DNA from: UBA4877 sp002399345
Lineage (GTDB): Bacteria > Bacillota > Thermoanaerobacteria > Thermoanaerobacterales > UBA4877
Assembly (NCBI GenBank): GCA_036752905.1
Contig: DAIORT010000006.1
Coordinates: 43,208 to 107,207 of the forward strand
Length of the DNA stretch: 64,000 nucleotides
Direction: 5' to 3'
This document shows positions 1-8,086 of the stretch, in pieces; position 1 is the stretch's first letter; each line of letters begins with the position of its first letter. The notes below the pieces were generated by a model, which did no database searches, was not told the origin of the DNA, and saw only the letters and a list, made by a program, of their open reading frames with translations. The translations under genes were made by a program, and so were the position numbers.

Positions 1-233
1 GACAGCTTTATGTTATACCATCCTTTGGTATTGCCAAGCACGGAAACAACATTTTTACTATTAACCTGCCTGATAACCTTTGATTGTAAGCCCGGTTTCA
101 CCCTTAAATTAACATGGTTTCCCGTCACTATTCCTCGCGGAAATGAAGCTGCAAAAACAGGACTTAATCCGGATAACATAAGAGATGCTGACAATACAGA
201 AACACTTAAGATGAGCTTACCACACTTTTTCAT
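1..233 (-). CDS. Secreted SH3b-domain protein, 3' part beyond the left edge
   Basis: The reading frame starts at an ATG at 233 and runs leftwards off the window, so only the first 77 codons are seen. A GGAGG Shine-Dalgarno lies about 9 nt upstream. The N-terminus is a signal peptide: Lys-rich start, hydrophobic stretch (about residues 6-26) and an AFA-type end. The mature part, around residues 35-77, reads like a bacterial SH3 domain (VNLRVKPGLQSKVI, then NTKGWYNIKL), a fold that binds cell-wall peptides. Such domains usually sit in front of NlpC/P60 or amidase catalytic domains, but the catalytic part, if any, is outside the window, so enzyme activity is not claimed. Confidence 0.7.
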   Translation of the reverse strand, partial: MKKCGKLILSVSVLSASLMLSGLSPVFAASFPRGIVTGNHVNLRVKPGLQSKVIRQVNSKNVVSVLGNTKGWYNIKL

Positions 234-336
234 TTGTATCTCCCCCTCCGCCTGCGAAGTTATACCAACTTCTCCCCCTACCTTTTTTAAGGATTAGGCA
301 ATTAAGATAAACATGCACAAGACGCACATATAAAAA

Positions 337-425
337 TGGTGCCGAGAGCGGGACTCGAACCCGCATGAGGAAATTGCCTCACTACCCCCTCAAAGTAGCG
401 TGTCTGCCTATTCCACCATCTCGGC
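337..425 (-). tRNA. tRNA-Leu (anticodon GAG)
   Basis: On the minus strand an 89-nt class II tRNA can be folded: acceptor GCCGAGA pairs with TCTCGGC, the anticodon loop TTGAGGG gives GAG, there is a long variable arm, the T loop reads GGTTCGAGTCC, and the 3' CCA is encoded. It decodes CUC/CUU leucine codons. Confidence 0.95.
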
Positions 426-460
426 ACATCAACATTAACAATTATAATATAAGTTTGTGG

Positions 461-690
461 ACAAGTCAATATGCTAATTACAGCATTTTTGTAAGTTTAG
501 GTCTTTATATTATTACCGGCATTCTGCCNNNNNNNNNNNNNNNNNNNNNNNNNNNNNNNNNNNNNNNNNNNNNNNNNNNNNNNNNNNNNNNNNNNNNNNN
601 NNNNNNNNNNNNNNNNNNNNNNNNNNNNCTAATTACAGCATTTTTGTAAGTTTAGGTCTTTATATTATTACCGGCATTCTGCCTCTTTTC
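461..690 (-). pseudogene. Remnant of the 3' end of a pncB copy (interrupted by the N gap)
   Basis: The sequence around 461-528, continued at 684-690 once the gap overlap is collapsed, matches the end of pncB and its flank at 8070-8144. I count roughly nine tenths of about 75 positions identical. Translated on the minus strand it gives EKRGRMPVII, a stop, then RPKLTKML and a stop, against AKRGRIPGIIENPKLIKML in the intact gene, so a GAA codon has become TAA. Nothing else of pncB is recognisable between here and atpC. It is a dead fragment in the same orientation as the intact gene, on the other side of the ATP synthase operon. Confidence 0.75.
529..628. other. Assembly gap (100 N) flanked by an identical 55-bp sequence
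   Basis: Exactly 100 N. The 55 bases before it (474-528) and the 55 bases after it (629-683) are identical. This is what two contigs sharing one k-mer look like after scaffolding, so the true distance may be zero or the gap may hide a collapsed repeat. Confidence 0.9.
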
Positions 691-727
691 TCTATAATCC
701 TTATATACAGTAAAGCTATAGGGGGGT

Positions 728-1171
728 TCAGGATTGCTCCTCCATATGCAGGCTGACTTCTATACGAACCAGCGAACGCCTGAGAGCAACCCGAGCACTC
801 TGAAGTTGTAGCTCTCCGGATACTTCATCCATAGCTTCCTCCGCTTCCTCGCGGTCTGTTCTGGCACGCTCGAGATCTATTTCTTCAGGATGTTGCGCAA
901 GAGTAGTATAGATATTGACTTCTTTTTCACTTATTTCTGCAATACCACCGAATAATGCAAATCTTTTTTCAGTCCCTTCATAAAAAATACGAAGAATTCC
1001 ATCTCCCAGCACAGTAGAAACCGGTTGATGACCATAAAGCACGCCAAAATCCCCATCAATACAACGCATGATGACCATATCGGCCTTTTCCACAAACTTA
1101 AGACCGCGGGGAGTTGTAATATTCAGGTTGATTTTTTTATTATTTGCATGACTGGTTTTTTCTTTTGCCAT
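728..1171 (-). CDS. atpC: F1F0 ATP synthase epsilon subunit
   Basis: This is the last gene of the ATP synthase operon. Epsilon belongs to the central stalk of F1, couples rotor to catalytic head and restrains ATP hydrolysis. The protein has 147 residues, slightly longer than the usual 130-140 because of a Lys/Asn-rich N-terminus. The beta-sandwich (about residues 15-100, with DGDFGVLYGHQP and LFGGIAEI) is followed by a helical hairpin rich in Glu and Arg (ERARTDREEAEEAM). I start at the ATG at 1171 because a GGGTGG motif lies about 6 nt before it. A longer open frame reaches into atpD but has no such site. The start overlaps the atpD stop by less than a codon, indicating translational coupling. 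Confidence 0.95.
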   Translation of the reverse strand: MAKEKTSHANNKKINLNITTPRGLKFVEKADMVIMRCIDGDFGVLYGHQPVSTVLGDGILRIFYEGTEKRFALFGGIAEISEKEVNIYTTLAQHPEEIDLERARTDREEAEEAMDEVSGELQLQSARVALRRSLVRIEVSLHMEEQS

Positions 1172-1172
1172 A

Positions 1173-2573
1173 TCAACCACCCTTCGCGCTCTTATATTTT
1201 TCGACGACTTCATCAATGGTTCCCACATTAAGAAAATAACCTTCCGGGATATCATCATGAATTCCTTCGATAATTTCCTGGAAACCGCGGATGGTTTCTT
1301 CTATAGGCACATGGCGTCCGGGTATGGAAGTAAATTTTTCAGCTACATAAAAAGGCTGTGATAAAAAACGCTGAATCTTCCTAGCCCTGCCAACTATCTT
1401 CTTTTCTTCCTCAGAAAGTTCATCCATACCCAGAATAGCAACAATATCCTGTAGATCTTTATACCTCTGAAGAATACTCTGGACAGCCCGTGCTACACGA
1501 TAATGTTTTGTACCGACAGTATTTGCATCTAGAATACGGGATGAAGAATTGAGAGGATCTACTGCAGGATAGATTCCCTGCTCCACAATAGATCTGGAAA
1601 GTACTGTCACCGCATCAAGATGAGCAAATGTCGTAGCTGTCGCTGGATCCGTGAAATCGTCCGCAGGCACATAGATTGCCTGTACCGAGGTTATAGAACC
1701 GTTCTTTGTAGATGTAATTCTCTCCTGAAGGGATCCGATCTCTGTAGCCAGAGTCGGCTGATATCCTACGGCACTTGGGGTTCGCCCAAGTAATGCCGAT
1801 ACCTCGGAACCTGCCTGAACAAACCGATAAATATTATCAATAAAAAACAAAACATCTTGATTTTGTTTATCTCGGAAATACTCAGCCATCGTAAGCCCTG
1901 TAAAGGCGACTCTCATTCTGACCCCCGGGGGTTCATTCATCTGTCCGAAAACTAATGCCGTTTTATTTAGAACTCCCGAATGCTTCATGTCATAATAAAG
2001 ATCATTTCCCTCACGAGTCCTCTCTCCGACACCTGCAAATACGGAATAGCCTCCATGCTCTTTGGCAATAGAATTAATAAGTTCCATGATGAGTACAGTT
2101 TTTCCTACCCCCGCGCCGCCAAAAAGACCTATTTTCCCACCTTTAGAGAAAGGACAAAGCAGATCGATTGCTTTAATTCCTGTCTCAAGTATCTCCGGCG
2201 TGGGATTTTGTTCCATCAGTCCGGGTGGGTCTCTGTGGATCGGCGCATGATTTTTTGATTCAATTGGAGACTTATTATCAATCGGATCCCCGAGCACATT
2301 TACCATGCGCCCCAGGACTCTCTCACCCACCGGAACGGATATCGGAGCCCGGGTATCTATTACCTCCATACCCCTTGTCAATCCATCGGTATCATGCATG
2401 GAGATGCACCGAACCCTATGGTTACCGAGGTGCTGCAACACCTCCAGTACGACGGGATCCCCTTCCTTTTTTACCTTAATAGCGTGATAAAGAGAAGGTA
2501 CTTCGCCTTCAAAGCGGATATCAACTACCGCTCCTATTATCTGAATGATTTTTCCTATATTTTCAACTGTCAT
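1173..2573 (-). CDS. atpD: F1F0 ATP synthase beta subunit (catalytic)
   Basis: Beta is the catalytic subunit of the F1 head, with three copies making or hydrolysing ATP. The 466-residue protein has the expected length. Walker A GGAGVGKT is near residues 152-159, the GERTREGNDL loop with the catalytic Glu near 183, and the DELSEEEK motif towards the C-terminus. I use the ATG at 2573, which has AAAGGTGG about 6 nt upstream. A GTG three codons earlier lies inside that ribosome-binding site. The start overlaps the 3' end of atpG by 11 bp. Confidence 0.97.
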   Translation of the reverse strand: MTVENIGKIIQIIGAVVDIRFEGEVPSLYHAIKVKKEGDPVVLEVLQHLGNHRVRCISMHDTDGLTRGMEVIDTRAPISVPVGERVLGRMVNVLGDPIDNKSPIESKNHAPIHRDPPGLMEQNPTPEILETGIKAIDLLCPFSKGGKIGLFGGAGVGKTVLIMELINSIAKEHGGYSVFAGVGERTREGNDLYYDMKHSGVLNKTALVFGQMNEPPGVRMRVAFTGLTMAEYFRDKQNQDVLFFIDNIYRFVQAGSEVSALLGRTPSAVGYQPTLATEIGSLQERITSTKNGSITSVQAIYVPADDFTDPATATTFAHLDAVTVLSRSIVEQGIYPAVDPLNSSSRILDANTVGTKHYRVARAVQSILQRYKDLQDIVAILGMDELSEEEKKIVGRARKIQRFLSQPFYVAEKFTSIPGRHVPIEETIRGFQEIIEGIHDDIPEGYFLNVGTIDEVVEKYKSAKGG

Positions 2574-3444
2574 ATATTCCACCTTTATTCAGAATATTTG
2601 CACTTCCGACAATTTCAGCGAGTTCTTGTGTGATTTCCGTCTGACGTTGTCGATTATACATGTGATTTAATTGATCGGTAAGGTCCGACGCGTTTTTCTT
2701 TGCAGCGTCCATATTTACCATCCTTGCAGCCTGCTCGCTGGTATGAGATTCGCAGTAAGCAAGAAACAAACTCATATGAAGATACAAGGGAATAAGATTG
2801 TCGATAAAAGTTTCAACATTCGGCTCATATCGGACATCCGTCTGATTATCATTACTACAGGCAGTGACATTATATTTTGTACCTAAGGGCAGTATCTTCT
2901 CGACGATGGGCTGATATCTGAGTACATTTTTAAAATAAGTGTAAACTATGAACACTTCCTGAACTTCACCGGACAGATAAACATCAATCAGCCATTTTGC
3001 AACCCGTTCACTGCTATAATAAACCTTCGCGTCTGCCACATCTACGACCGAGTGAATAACATTTTTACAATTCTTTTTAAAGAACTCACTCCCCCTTGAA
3101 CCCACTGAGATGATCCTCTCATTTTTTCCCTGATTCATATGATCCAATGCCGTAGAAAAAACATTTGCATTGTAACTGCCTGAAAGTCCCTTGTCACTCG
3201 TCAATACGATATACAAAGATTTATCGACCTTTGTATATCGAAAAAACGGATGTGAAGACGCCTCCACATTCATTTTGAGTTCGTCTTTTTTTCTTTTTAA
3301 CTCATAATATATAGGACGGACCCCTTCCAGCTGAGCTCGTGCCTTATGAAGTTTTGTAGATGCAACCATATCCATGGCCCCTACGATTTGTTCTACGGAA
3401 GTGACGTTAGATATTCTCTGTTTTATATCTCTCAGCGAACTCAT
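2563..3444 (-). CDS. atpG: F1F0 ATP synthase gamma subunit
   Basis: Gamma forms the rotating shaft that links the membrane ring to the alpha/beta head. It has 293 residues, a normal length. The N-terminal helix (MSSLRDIKQRISNVTSVEQI) and the C-terminal helix (NASDLTDQLNHMYNRQRQ, then ITQELAEIVGSA) are the family hallmarks and form the coiled-coil axle. The middle contains the conserved SDKGLSGSYN stretch. A Shine-Dalgarno AGGAGGTGA precedes the ATG. Its 3' end overlaps atpD. Confidence 0.96.
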   Translation of the reverse strand: MSSLRDIKQRISNVTSVEQIVGAMDMVASTKLHKARAQLEGVRPIYYELKRKKDELKMNVEASSHPFFRYTKVDKSLYIVLTSDKGLSGSYNANVFSTALDHMNQGKNERIISVGSRGSEFFKKNCKNVIHSVVDVADAKVYYSSERVAKWLIDVYLSGEVQEVFIVYTYFKNVLRYQPIVEKILPLGTKYNVTACSNDNQTDVRYEPNVETFIDNLIPLYLHMSLFLAYCESHTSEQAARMVNMDAAKKNASDLTDQLNHMYNRQRQTEITQELAEIVGSANILNKGGIYDS

Positions 3445-3455
3445 AAAATCACCTC

Positions 3456-4967
3456 CTAACTATAATCATGCTGCTTTTTAACCTCAGAGATCGCGCTTCC
3501 TATTTTTTCTTTAAGTTCTTCCGTTAGTTTTCCGGTCGTGGACAGCTCTCTTATGATATTTTCATAATTACCGTTTACATAATTTATTAGATCCTTTTCA
3601 AATGCACTAATATACCTGATATCAATATCAGACATGTATTTGTTACTTAGTGCGTAGAGAATCACTACCTGATCTTCGATTGCAACCGGTTTATATTGGG
3701 GTTGCTTGAGTACTTCCATAATACTTTCACCATATTTCAAACGATCACGCGTATCCTGACTAAGATCAGAACCAAATTTTGAAAATGAAGCCAGTTCGTT
3801 ATACTGGGCAAACTCGATCCGAAGAGGCCCGGCTATCTCCTTGATAGCAGGAATCTGGGCACTTCCTCCCACACGTGATACAGATAGTCCCGGATTGATT
3901 GCAGGACGAATTCCATTATTAAACAGGTCTGTCTCAAGATAAATCTGTCCGTCTGTAATTGAAATGATGTTGGTCGGAATATAAGCTGAAATATCACCTT
4001 CCTGTGTCTCTACAATAGGCAGAGCCGTAAGTGTGCCGCCGCCGTATTCCTCACTCATACAGGCTGCACGTTCCAAAAGTCTGGAGTGCAGATAAAAGAC
4101 ATCCCCCGGATAAGCTTCACGCCCGGGTGGACGTTGGAGAAGCAAACTGATTGCACGATAAGCAGTCGCATGTTTGGACAAGTCATCATATACAATCAAT
4201 ACATCTTTTCCCTTTTTCATCCAATCTTCTGCAATTGCACAGCCGGCATAAGGAGAAATATACTGTAAAGATGCCGAATCGGCAGCACTGGCTAATACAA
4301 CGGTTGTGTAATTCATTGCCCCCGTTTCTTTCAGCACATTGAGGATACGTGCCACCGTTGAAGTTTTTTGCCCGATTGCTACATAAACACAATTTACATT
4401 TTTCCCCTTCTGGTTAATAATTGCATCAATAGCAATTGCAGTTTTTCCCGTCTCACGATCCCCGATGATTAATTCCCGCTGACCTTTTCCGATTGGAACC
4501 AGCGTATCAATTGCTTTTATACCAGTCTGGAGAGGCTGGTTAACCTCACTTCGCATAATAACACTGGGAGCTGGATTTTCTATGTTGCGATAGGTATCTG
4601 TCTCGATCTTTCCTTTCTCATCGAGCGGCTCACCCAGGGCATTTATCACACGCCCTTGTAAGGCATCACCGACAGGAACTTCCACCATTTTACCTGTCAA
4701 TTTAACAGGATCGCCCTCTTTAATTCCTTCATCGGATCCCATGACTACAACACCTATACTATCTTCCTTCAGATTCAATGCCATACCATGTGTTCCATTG
4801 GAAAACTCCAAAAGTTCACCACTCATTGCACTTTTAAGACCAACGACCTGAGCAATACCATCACCTATCTGCTTGACTGCACCAACCTCAGAAAAATCCA
4901 GTATGGATGAATAAGATTCAATTTGTTTTTTTAATTCCTTGCTGATATCACCAGTATTAATCTGCAT
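3456..4967 (-). CDS. atpA: F1F0 ATP synthase alpha subunit
   Basis: Alpha is the non-catalytic nucleotide-binding subunit of the F1 head. The 503 residues match the family length. Walker A is GDRETGKT at about residues 169-176, the family stretch PGREAYPGDVFYLHSRLLER is complete, and the arginine-finger region SVSRVGGSAQ is present. The start codon follows the atpH stop directly, with no gap, so the two are probably coupled. Confidence 0.97.
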   Translation of the reverse strand: MQINTGDISKELKKQIESYSSILDFSEVGAVKQIGDGIAQVVGLKSAMSGELLEFSNGTHGMALNLKEDSIGVVVMGSDEGIKEGDPVKLTGKMVEVPVGDALQGRVINALGEPLDEKGKIETDTYRNIENPAPSVIMRSEVNQPLQTGIKAIDTLVPIGKGQRELIIGDRETGKTAIAIDAIINQKGKNVNCVYVAIGQKTSTVARILNVLKETGAMNYTTVVLASAADSASLQYISPYAGCAIAEDWMKKGKDVLIVYDDLSKHATAYRAISLLLQRPPGREAYPGDVFYLHSRLLERAACMSEEYGGGTLTALPIVETQEGDISAYIPTNIISITDGQIYLETDLFNNGIRPAINPGLSVSRVGGSAQIPAIKEIAGPLRIEFAQYNELASFSKFGSDLSQDTRDRLKYGESIMEVLKQPQYKPVAIEDQVVILYALSNKYMSDIDIRYISAFEKDLINYVNGNYENIIRELSTTGKLTEELKEKIGSAISEVKKQHDYS

Positions 4968-5504
4968 TCATATATTCCTCTCTATAAGCGTTTTCTTCAT
5001 CATTTTTAATTTATGCCTCACTGTACCATCATAAATACGCCCATTTACAATACAATAAAATCCACCTATAACCTTTGGATCTACCTCAGTTCTTATCACT
5101 ATATTTAAATTGAGTTTTTTTGACAAGACCTTATCTATAGATTGAATCTGTATTTCATCCAGTGGTGCGGCTGATACCACTTTTACCTCAACTTTTCTAA
5201 AGAATCTGTTCGCCCGGTCAATATACTCATTTAGCACAGGAATAATCAGCAATTCTTGATTATGCTGAATGGCATAATATAAAAACTCCACAAAATGGCT
5301 GCTAAGCTTATCAGAAAAAGAATCTATAAAAAACTGCTTTTTAGTCAGATCCAAAATACTCGGGTCAGTTAAAAAAGCATGAACTTCAGGATCCTCAAGT
5401 GTATCCCGAAGTAAAATCACCTGCCTAAGATCTGTCTTTAGTGTACTGACATCTTCTGAAAGTGCTAGAAGTTTTGTTACATACTGTTCTTTTAGTTTTG
5501 CCAA
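4968..5504 (-). CDS. atpH: F1F0 ATP synthase delta subunit
   Basis: Delta sits on top of F1 and ties it to the peripheral stalk formed by subunit b. The 178-residue protein has the usual two parts: a helical N-terminal domain (YVTKLLALSEDV to about residue 105) and a C-terminal region with the typical KVVSAAPLDE and VDPKVIGGF motifs. Delta is weakly conserved, so position in the operon supports the call as much as sequence. It overlaps the end of atpF by 13 bp. Confidence 0.94.
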   Translation of the reverse strand: MAKLKEQYVTKLLALSEDVSTLKTDLRQVILLRDTLEDPEVHAFLTDPSILDLTKKQFFIDSFSDKLSSHFVEFLYYAIQHNQELLIIPVLNEYIDRANRFFRKVEVKVVSAAPLDEIQIQSIDKVLSKKLNLNIVIRTEVDPKVIGGFYCIVNGRIYDGTVRHKLKMMKKTLIERNI

Positions 5505-6046
5505 TTTACCCCCTCCATCTGAGCCAGTGCCTCATCGAACAGTCTATCCTGGGTTTGCTGATCCATATTTAGCGTGACATACGTCTGGGCTATATCAAAA
5601 GCAAGTTCGATGATATATTGACGTGATTCCTCCTTAATCCTTTTCTCATCAGCTAAAGCCGTATCGGCAGAATGCTTTTTAATCTCATTTGCCACGGTTT
5701 TGGCTTCTTCAAGGATTGCTTTTTTCTCGTCAGCTGCCTGATGACGAGCATTCTCCAGAATTTGAATACGTTCTTTATCAATTTCTTTGATTTTAGCTTC
5801 ATATTCATCTATGACCTCATCCGCCTTGGCTGCCTTTTCCTCCGAACCTTTGATCTGATCCTGAATTTTATCAGTACGAGCCTGCATAAATTTTTTAACA
5901 GGCTTATAAAGAATATATCCCAGTGCAACGGCAAGAATAATACCATTGAGCAGCTGAATAGCCACACTTATTAAAGTCTGACTATCTAGAGCAAAAACAC
6001 GGCCTTCAGGTACGTTATTAACAAAAATCATGATTGCATTATACAT
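5492..6046 (-). CDS. atpF: F1F0 ATP synthase b subunit (peripheral stalk)
   Basis: Subunit b anchors the peripheral stator stalk in the membrane. The 184 residues show one N-terminal membrane helix (about 26-47, ending in KPVKKFMQAR, the family marker) followed by a long charged coiled coil. Only one b-type gene is present, so the stalk is presumably a homodimer. I take the first ATG because GAGGCGG lies about 8 nt upstream. A second ATG five codons later is a weaker alternative. Confidence 0.94.
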   Translation of the reverse strand: MYNAIMIFVNNVPEGRVFALDSQTLISVAIQLLNGIILAVALGYILYKPVKKFMQARTDKIQDQIKGSEEKAAKADEVIDEYEAKIKEIDKERIQILENARHQAADEKKAILEEAKTVANEIKKHSADTALADEKRIKEESRQYIIELAFDIAQTYVTLNMDQQTQDRLFDEALAQMEGVNWQN

Positions 6047-6082
6047 TTATCTATCCGCCTCACTTCTTCTCCTTGTATATAC

Positions 6083-6358
6083 TTATCCAAGATGGCTGAC
6101 CATAATATCTACGAGTGGGTTGGCGAAAAGCATAACAATGGCAATCAAAAGGCCGTAAATTCCTGATGTCTCGCTCATTGCCAGGCCGACAAACATGGTA
6201 CTTCGGATAGAGTCGGAAGCTTCCGGCTGTCTGGCCATAGATTCGATAGCCTGTGAACAAATCTTAGCCTGCCCGAATGTAGTTGTAACTCCATTAAGCA
6301 GCGCAATTGCTGCAGCAATATGAGCGATAGCGATAACAAACGCTAAAGGGTCCTGCAT
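6083..6358 (-). CDS. atpE: F1F0 ATP synthase c subunit with sodium-binding residues
   Basis: Subunit c makes the membrane rotor ring that carries the coupling ion. The 91 residues form a hairpin of two membrane helices joined by the ARQPEA loop (residues 42-47). Aligned by eye to the sodium-driven c subunit of Ilyobacter tartaricus, Gln30, Glu63, Thr64 and Tyr68 fall on the residues that coordinate sodium there (Q32, E65, S66, Y70). I infer a sodium-coupled or sodium-capable enzyme. Helix 1 lacks the usual run of spaced glycines: GVTTTFGQA replaces the common GIGPGVGQG type. I start at the ATG at 6358, with GGAGGAG about 7 nt upstream. A TTG five codons earlier lies in that site. Confidence 0.95.
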   Translation of the reverse strand: MQDPLAFVIAIAHIAAAIALLNGVTTTFGQAKICSQAIESMARQPEASDSIRSTMFVGLAMSETSGIYGLLIAIVMLFANPLVDIMVSHLG

Positions 6359-6390
6359 AATAATCTCCTCCAATTCTCTATAATAAATGT

Positions 6391-7077
6391 CTACATATTT
6401 TCTTCGGCCGCACCTCTTACATACATAAAACTGATAATCACGAATATATATGTCTGCAAAGCACCGAATGCAACATCAAAAATTGCATGTAGCACTGCCG
6501 GAATCCCTATTTGAAGAAATAATGGTGTCAATGCATAATAAAGTGTTAGCAATATCGTACCGGACAACATATTACCAAATAACCTGAAACTCAATGAAAT
6601 TGGTTTAGCCACTTCTCCGATCAAATTAATTGGAAGAAGTATGACATTCGGTTCAATGAAAGATTTTAGATATTTGCCCTTTCGATGTTTTAAACCCATG
6701 AAAATCATGATAAAGAAAGTACCCAATGAAAATGCAAAAGTTGTCGCCCAGTCCGCGGTAGGCGCCCGAAGTCCAAACATACTAAATAGACAAGATGTAA
6801 GAAGAAAAACAAAAACCATGAAAAACCAGGGTGCTATATAAGAAAACCTATCCCCTACAGTGTCTTTTGTAAAATTATCAAATGCTTCCACAGCTGCCTC
6901 TACAAAATTTTGAAATCCTGTGGGGACAACTTGAAAATTACGAAGTTTCACACGAATAATTACTGCCAAAGTAATCAGTACAGCCATAATGATCCACGTA
7001 TTAACAATCGTCTCTGTTATCCAAATTTTAACACCGAAGACGTTGATGACCCAGAGATTATTCACCTCCAAATTCAA
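6391..7077 (-). CDS. atpB: F1F0 ATP synthase a subunit
   Basis: Subunit a forms the ion channels next to the c ring. The 228 residues carry five to six membrane helices. The essential arginine lies in FRLFGNMLSG in the second half, followed by the conserved C-terminal helix QTYIFVIISFMYVRGA. The Shine-Dalgarno CAGGAGGTGAT is strong. It is the first structural F0 gene after the two small accessory genes. Length and motifs are ordinary for Firmicutes. Confidence 0.96.
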   Translation of the reverse strand: MNLEVNNLWVINVFGVKIWITETIVNTWIIMAVLITLAVIIRVKLRNFQVVPTGFQNFVEAAVEAFDNFTKDTVGDRFSYIAPWFFMVFVFLLTSCLFSMFGLRAPTADWATTFAFSLGTFFIMIFMGLKHRKGKYLKSFIEPNVILLPINLIGEVAKPISLSFRLFGNMLSGTILLTLYYALTPLFLQIGIPAVLHAIFDVAFGALQTYIFVIISFMYVRGAAEENM

Positions 7078-7112
7078 TGATTTATCACCTCCTGTTTTTG
7101 GATTTCATAACC

Positions 7113-7484
7113 TCAGTCATTTGAACAAAATTTTAAACCATATGCCGCAAGTTGGTATGCGAATATCCCGGCCACTGTACCCCAAAGACTGATCTGAGGA
7201 GCGACTGCTCCAAGAATAAGGACGGCTCCCGACAATCCAAATCTCAGCAGATACGAAATGCCTGCATATCCTCCGGCGTGCCTTTGCTCCATATTTATTA
7301 CTTTATCAACGGCACGGTCAAGCAGAAAGACTTTGACTATGCTAACAAAAGAGCCGGCAAGCACTCCATAAAAAAAAGGAAGGAAACTCAATGAACGATA
7401 ATATATCACGGAGCCCAGTATGCATAATAACGCAATAATGCAGATGAAATGCGTCATTTTCTTCGCTGAATCAGATAGTTTCAT
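7113..7484 (-). CDS. atpI: ATP synthase protein I (AtpI-like)
   Basis: A 123-residue protein with four predicted membrane helices, in the position of atpI just before atpB. AtpI proteins are not part of the finished enzyme; they help c-ring assembly and are linked to cation handling. The family is defined mainly by topology and location, as here. I start at the ATG at 7484, with AGGTGG about 6 nt upstream; a GTG two codons earlier is close to that site and less likely. Confidence 0.8.
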   Translation of the reverse strand: MKLSDSAKKMTHFICIIALLCILGSVIYYRSLSFLPFFYGVLAGSFVSIVKVFLLDRAVDKVINMEQRHAGGYAGISYLLRFGLSGAVLILGAVAPQISLWGTVAGIFAYQLAAYGLKFCSND

Positions 7485-7516
7485 ATTCACCCACCTTTTG
7501 ACATATTGTTAATACC

Positions 7517-7750
7517 TTATTTTTCTCCGGATAAATCAAACAAAGATTTGATAGATGCTCCCACACCTAACATTGAAAAGACTAACAGCATAATAGGTTG
7601 CGTCCCGAGAAGATGGTCAAGGAGCTTTCCCATCAGAACCCCTACTAATATCGATGCAACTATAGTTAAACCAATTTGAGAAATGTAAGTGAACGCATAT
7701 AAGGTTTTTGTGCCATTAGGCTTTTGATCCTTTTTATGTTGCTTATGCAA
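7517..7750 (-). CDS. atpZ: AtpZ-like ATP synthase accessory protein
   Basis: This 77-residue protein opens the operon. It has a short basic N-terminus and two membrane helices (about residues 22-43 and 51-69), the layout of the AtpZ family of F-ATPase accessory proteins, associated with c-ring assembly and magnesium/calcium transport in other bacteria. The start is a TTG at 7750, supported by a strong GAGGAGGAG site about 6 nt upstream; no ATG lies nearby in frame. Confidence 0.78.
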   Translation of the reverse strand: MHKQHKKDQKPNGTKTLYAFTYISQIGLTIVASILVGVLMGKLLDHLLGTQPIMLLVFSMLGVGASIKSLFDLSGEK

Positions 7751-7883
7751 TATAGACTCCTCCTCGTTATTAACCGTTATTCAGTTTTCCATATGAAACC
7801 TTCTGCCAAGCGGGTTATGATAGCGATTCAGTTATAGAAAAGAGCGTCCTAACTTCAGGGCACTATCATTTAAGTATATTAAA

Positions 7884-7913
7884 ATATTATCACAAGAATT
7901 CATGATATGTCAA
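7884..7913 (-). promoter_or_regulatory. Sigma-A promoter of the atp operon
   Basis: On the minus strand TTGACA (7908-7913) is followed after 18 bp by TAATAT (7884-7889), or after 17 bp by ATAATA. Transcription would begin near 7876, leaving a leader of about 125 nt before atpZ. No riboswitch or attenuator is evident in the leader. Confidence 0.8.
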
Positions 7914-7996
7914 GTATAAACGTTTACAAATGAATTACCGCAAAAAATATTAAACATTTTTTTGAGTTTTAAAATAGCCTTGCAGCATATAATAGA

Positions 7997-8032
7997 AGTG
8001 GCAGAAAGCATGTATATTAGTTTTCTGCCACT
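7997..8032 (-). terminator. Hairpin downstream of pncB, possible weak terminator
   Basis: Perfect 11-bp arms (AGTGGCAGAAA and its complement) around a 14-nt loop, about 55 bp past the pncB stop. No T-run follows on the minus strand, so it may stop transcription poorly or act as an RNA-stabilising or regulatory stem. Together with the atp promoter this accounts for the 7751-8086 intergenic region. Confidence 0.5.
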
Positions 8033-8086
8033 CCTTCAAAACAAGAAATTATAATATATGATTTTTTGTACAAGCCAATATGCTAA

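Noticed and set aside
10..297. Rightward open frame at the left edge
   Set aside because: The opposite strand encodes a signal peptide and an SH3 domain with a good ribosome-binding site.
365..649. Open frame across tRNA-Leu and the N gap
   Set aside because: It runs through a tRNA gene and unknown bases; it is an artefact.
7751..7876. Riboswitch or attenuator in the atp leader
   Set aside because: No terminator stem or known motif; a plain leader is the simpler reading.
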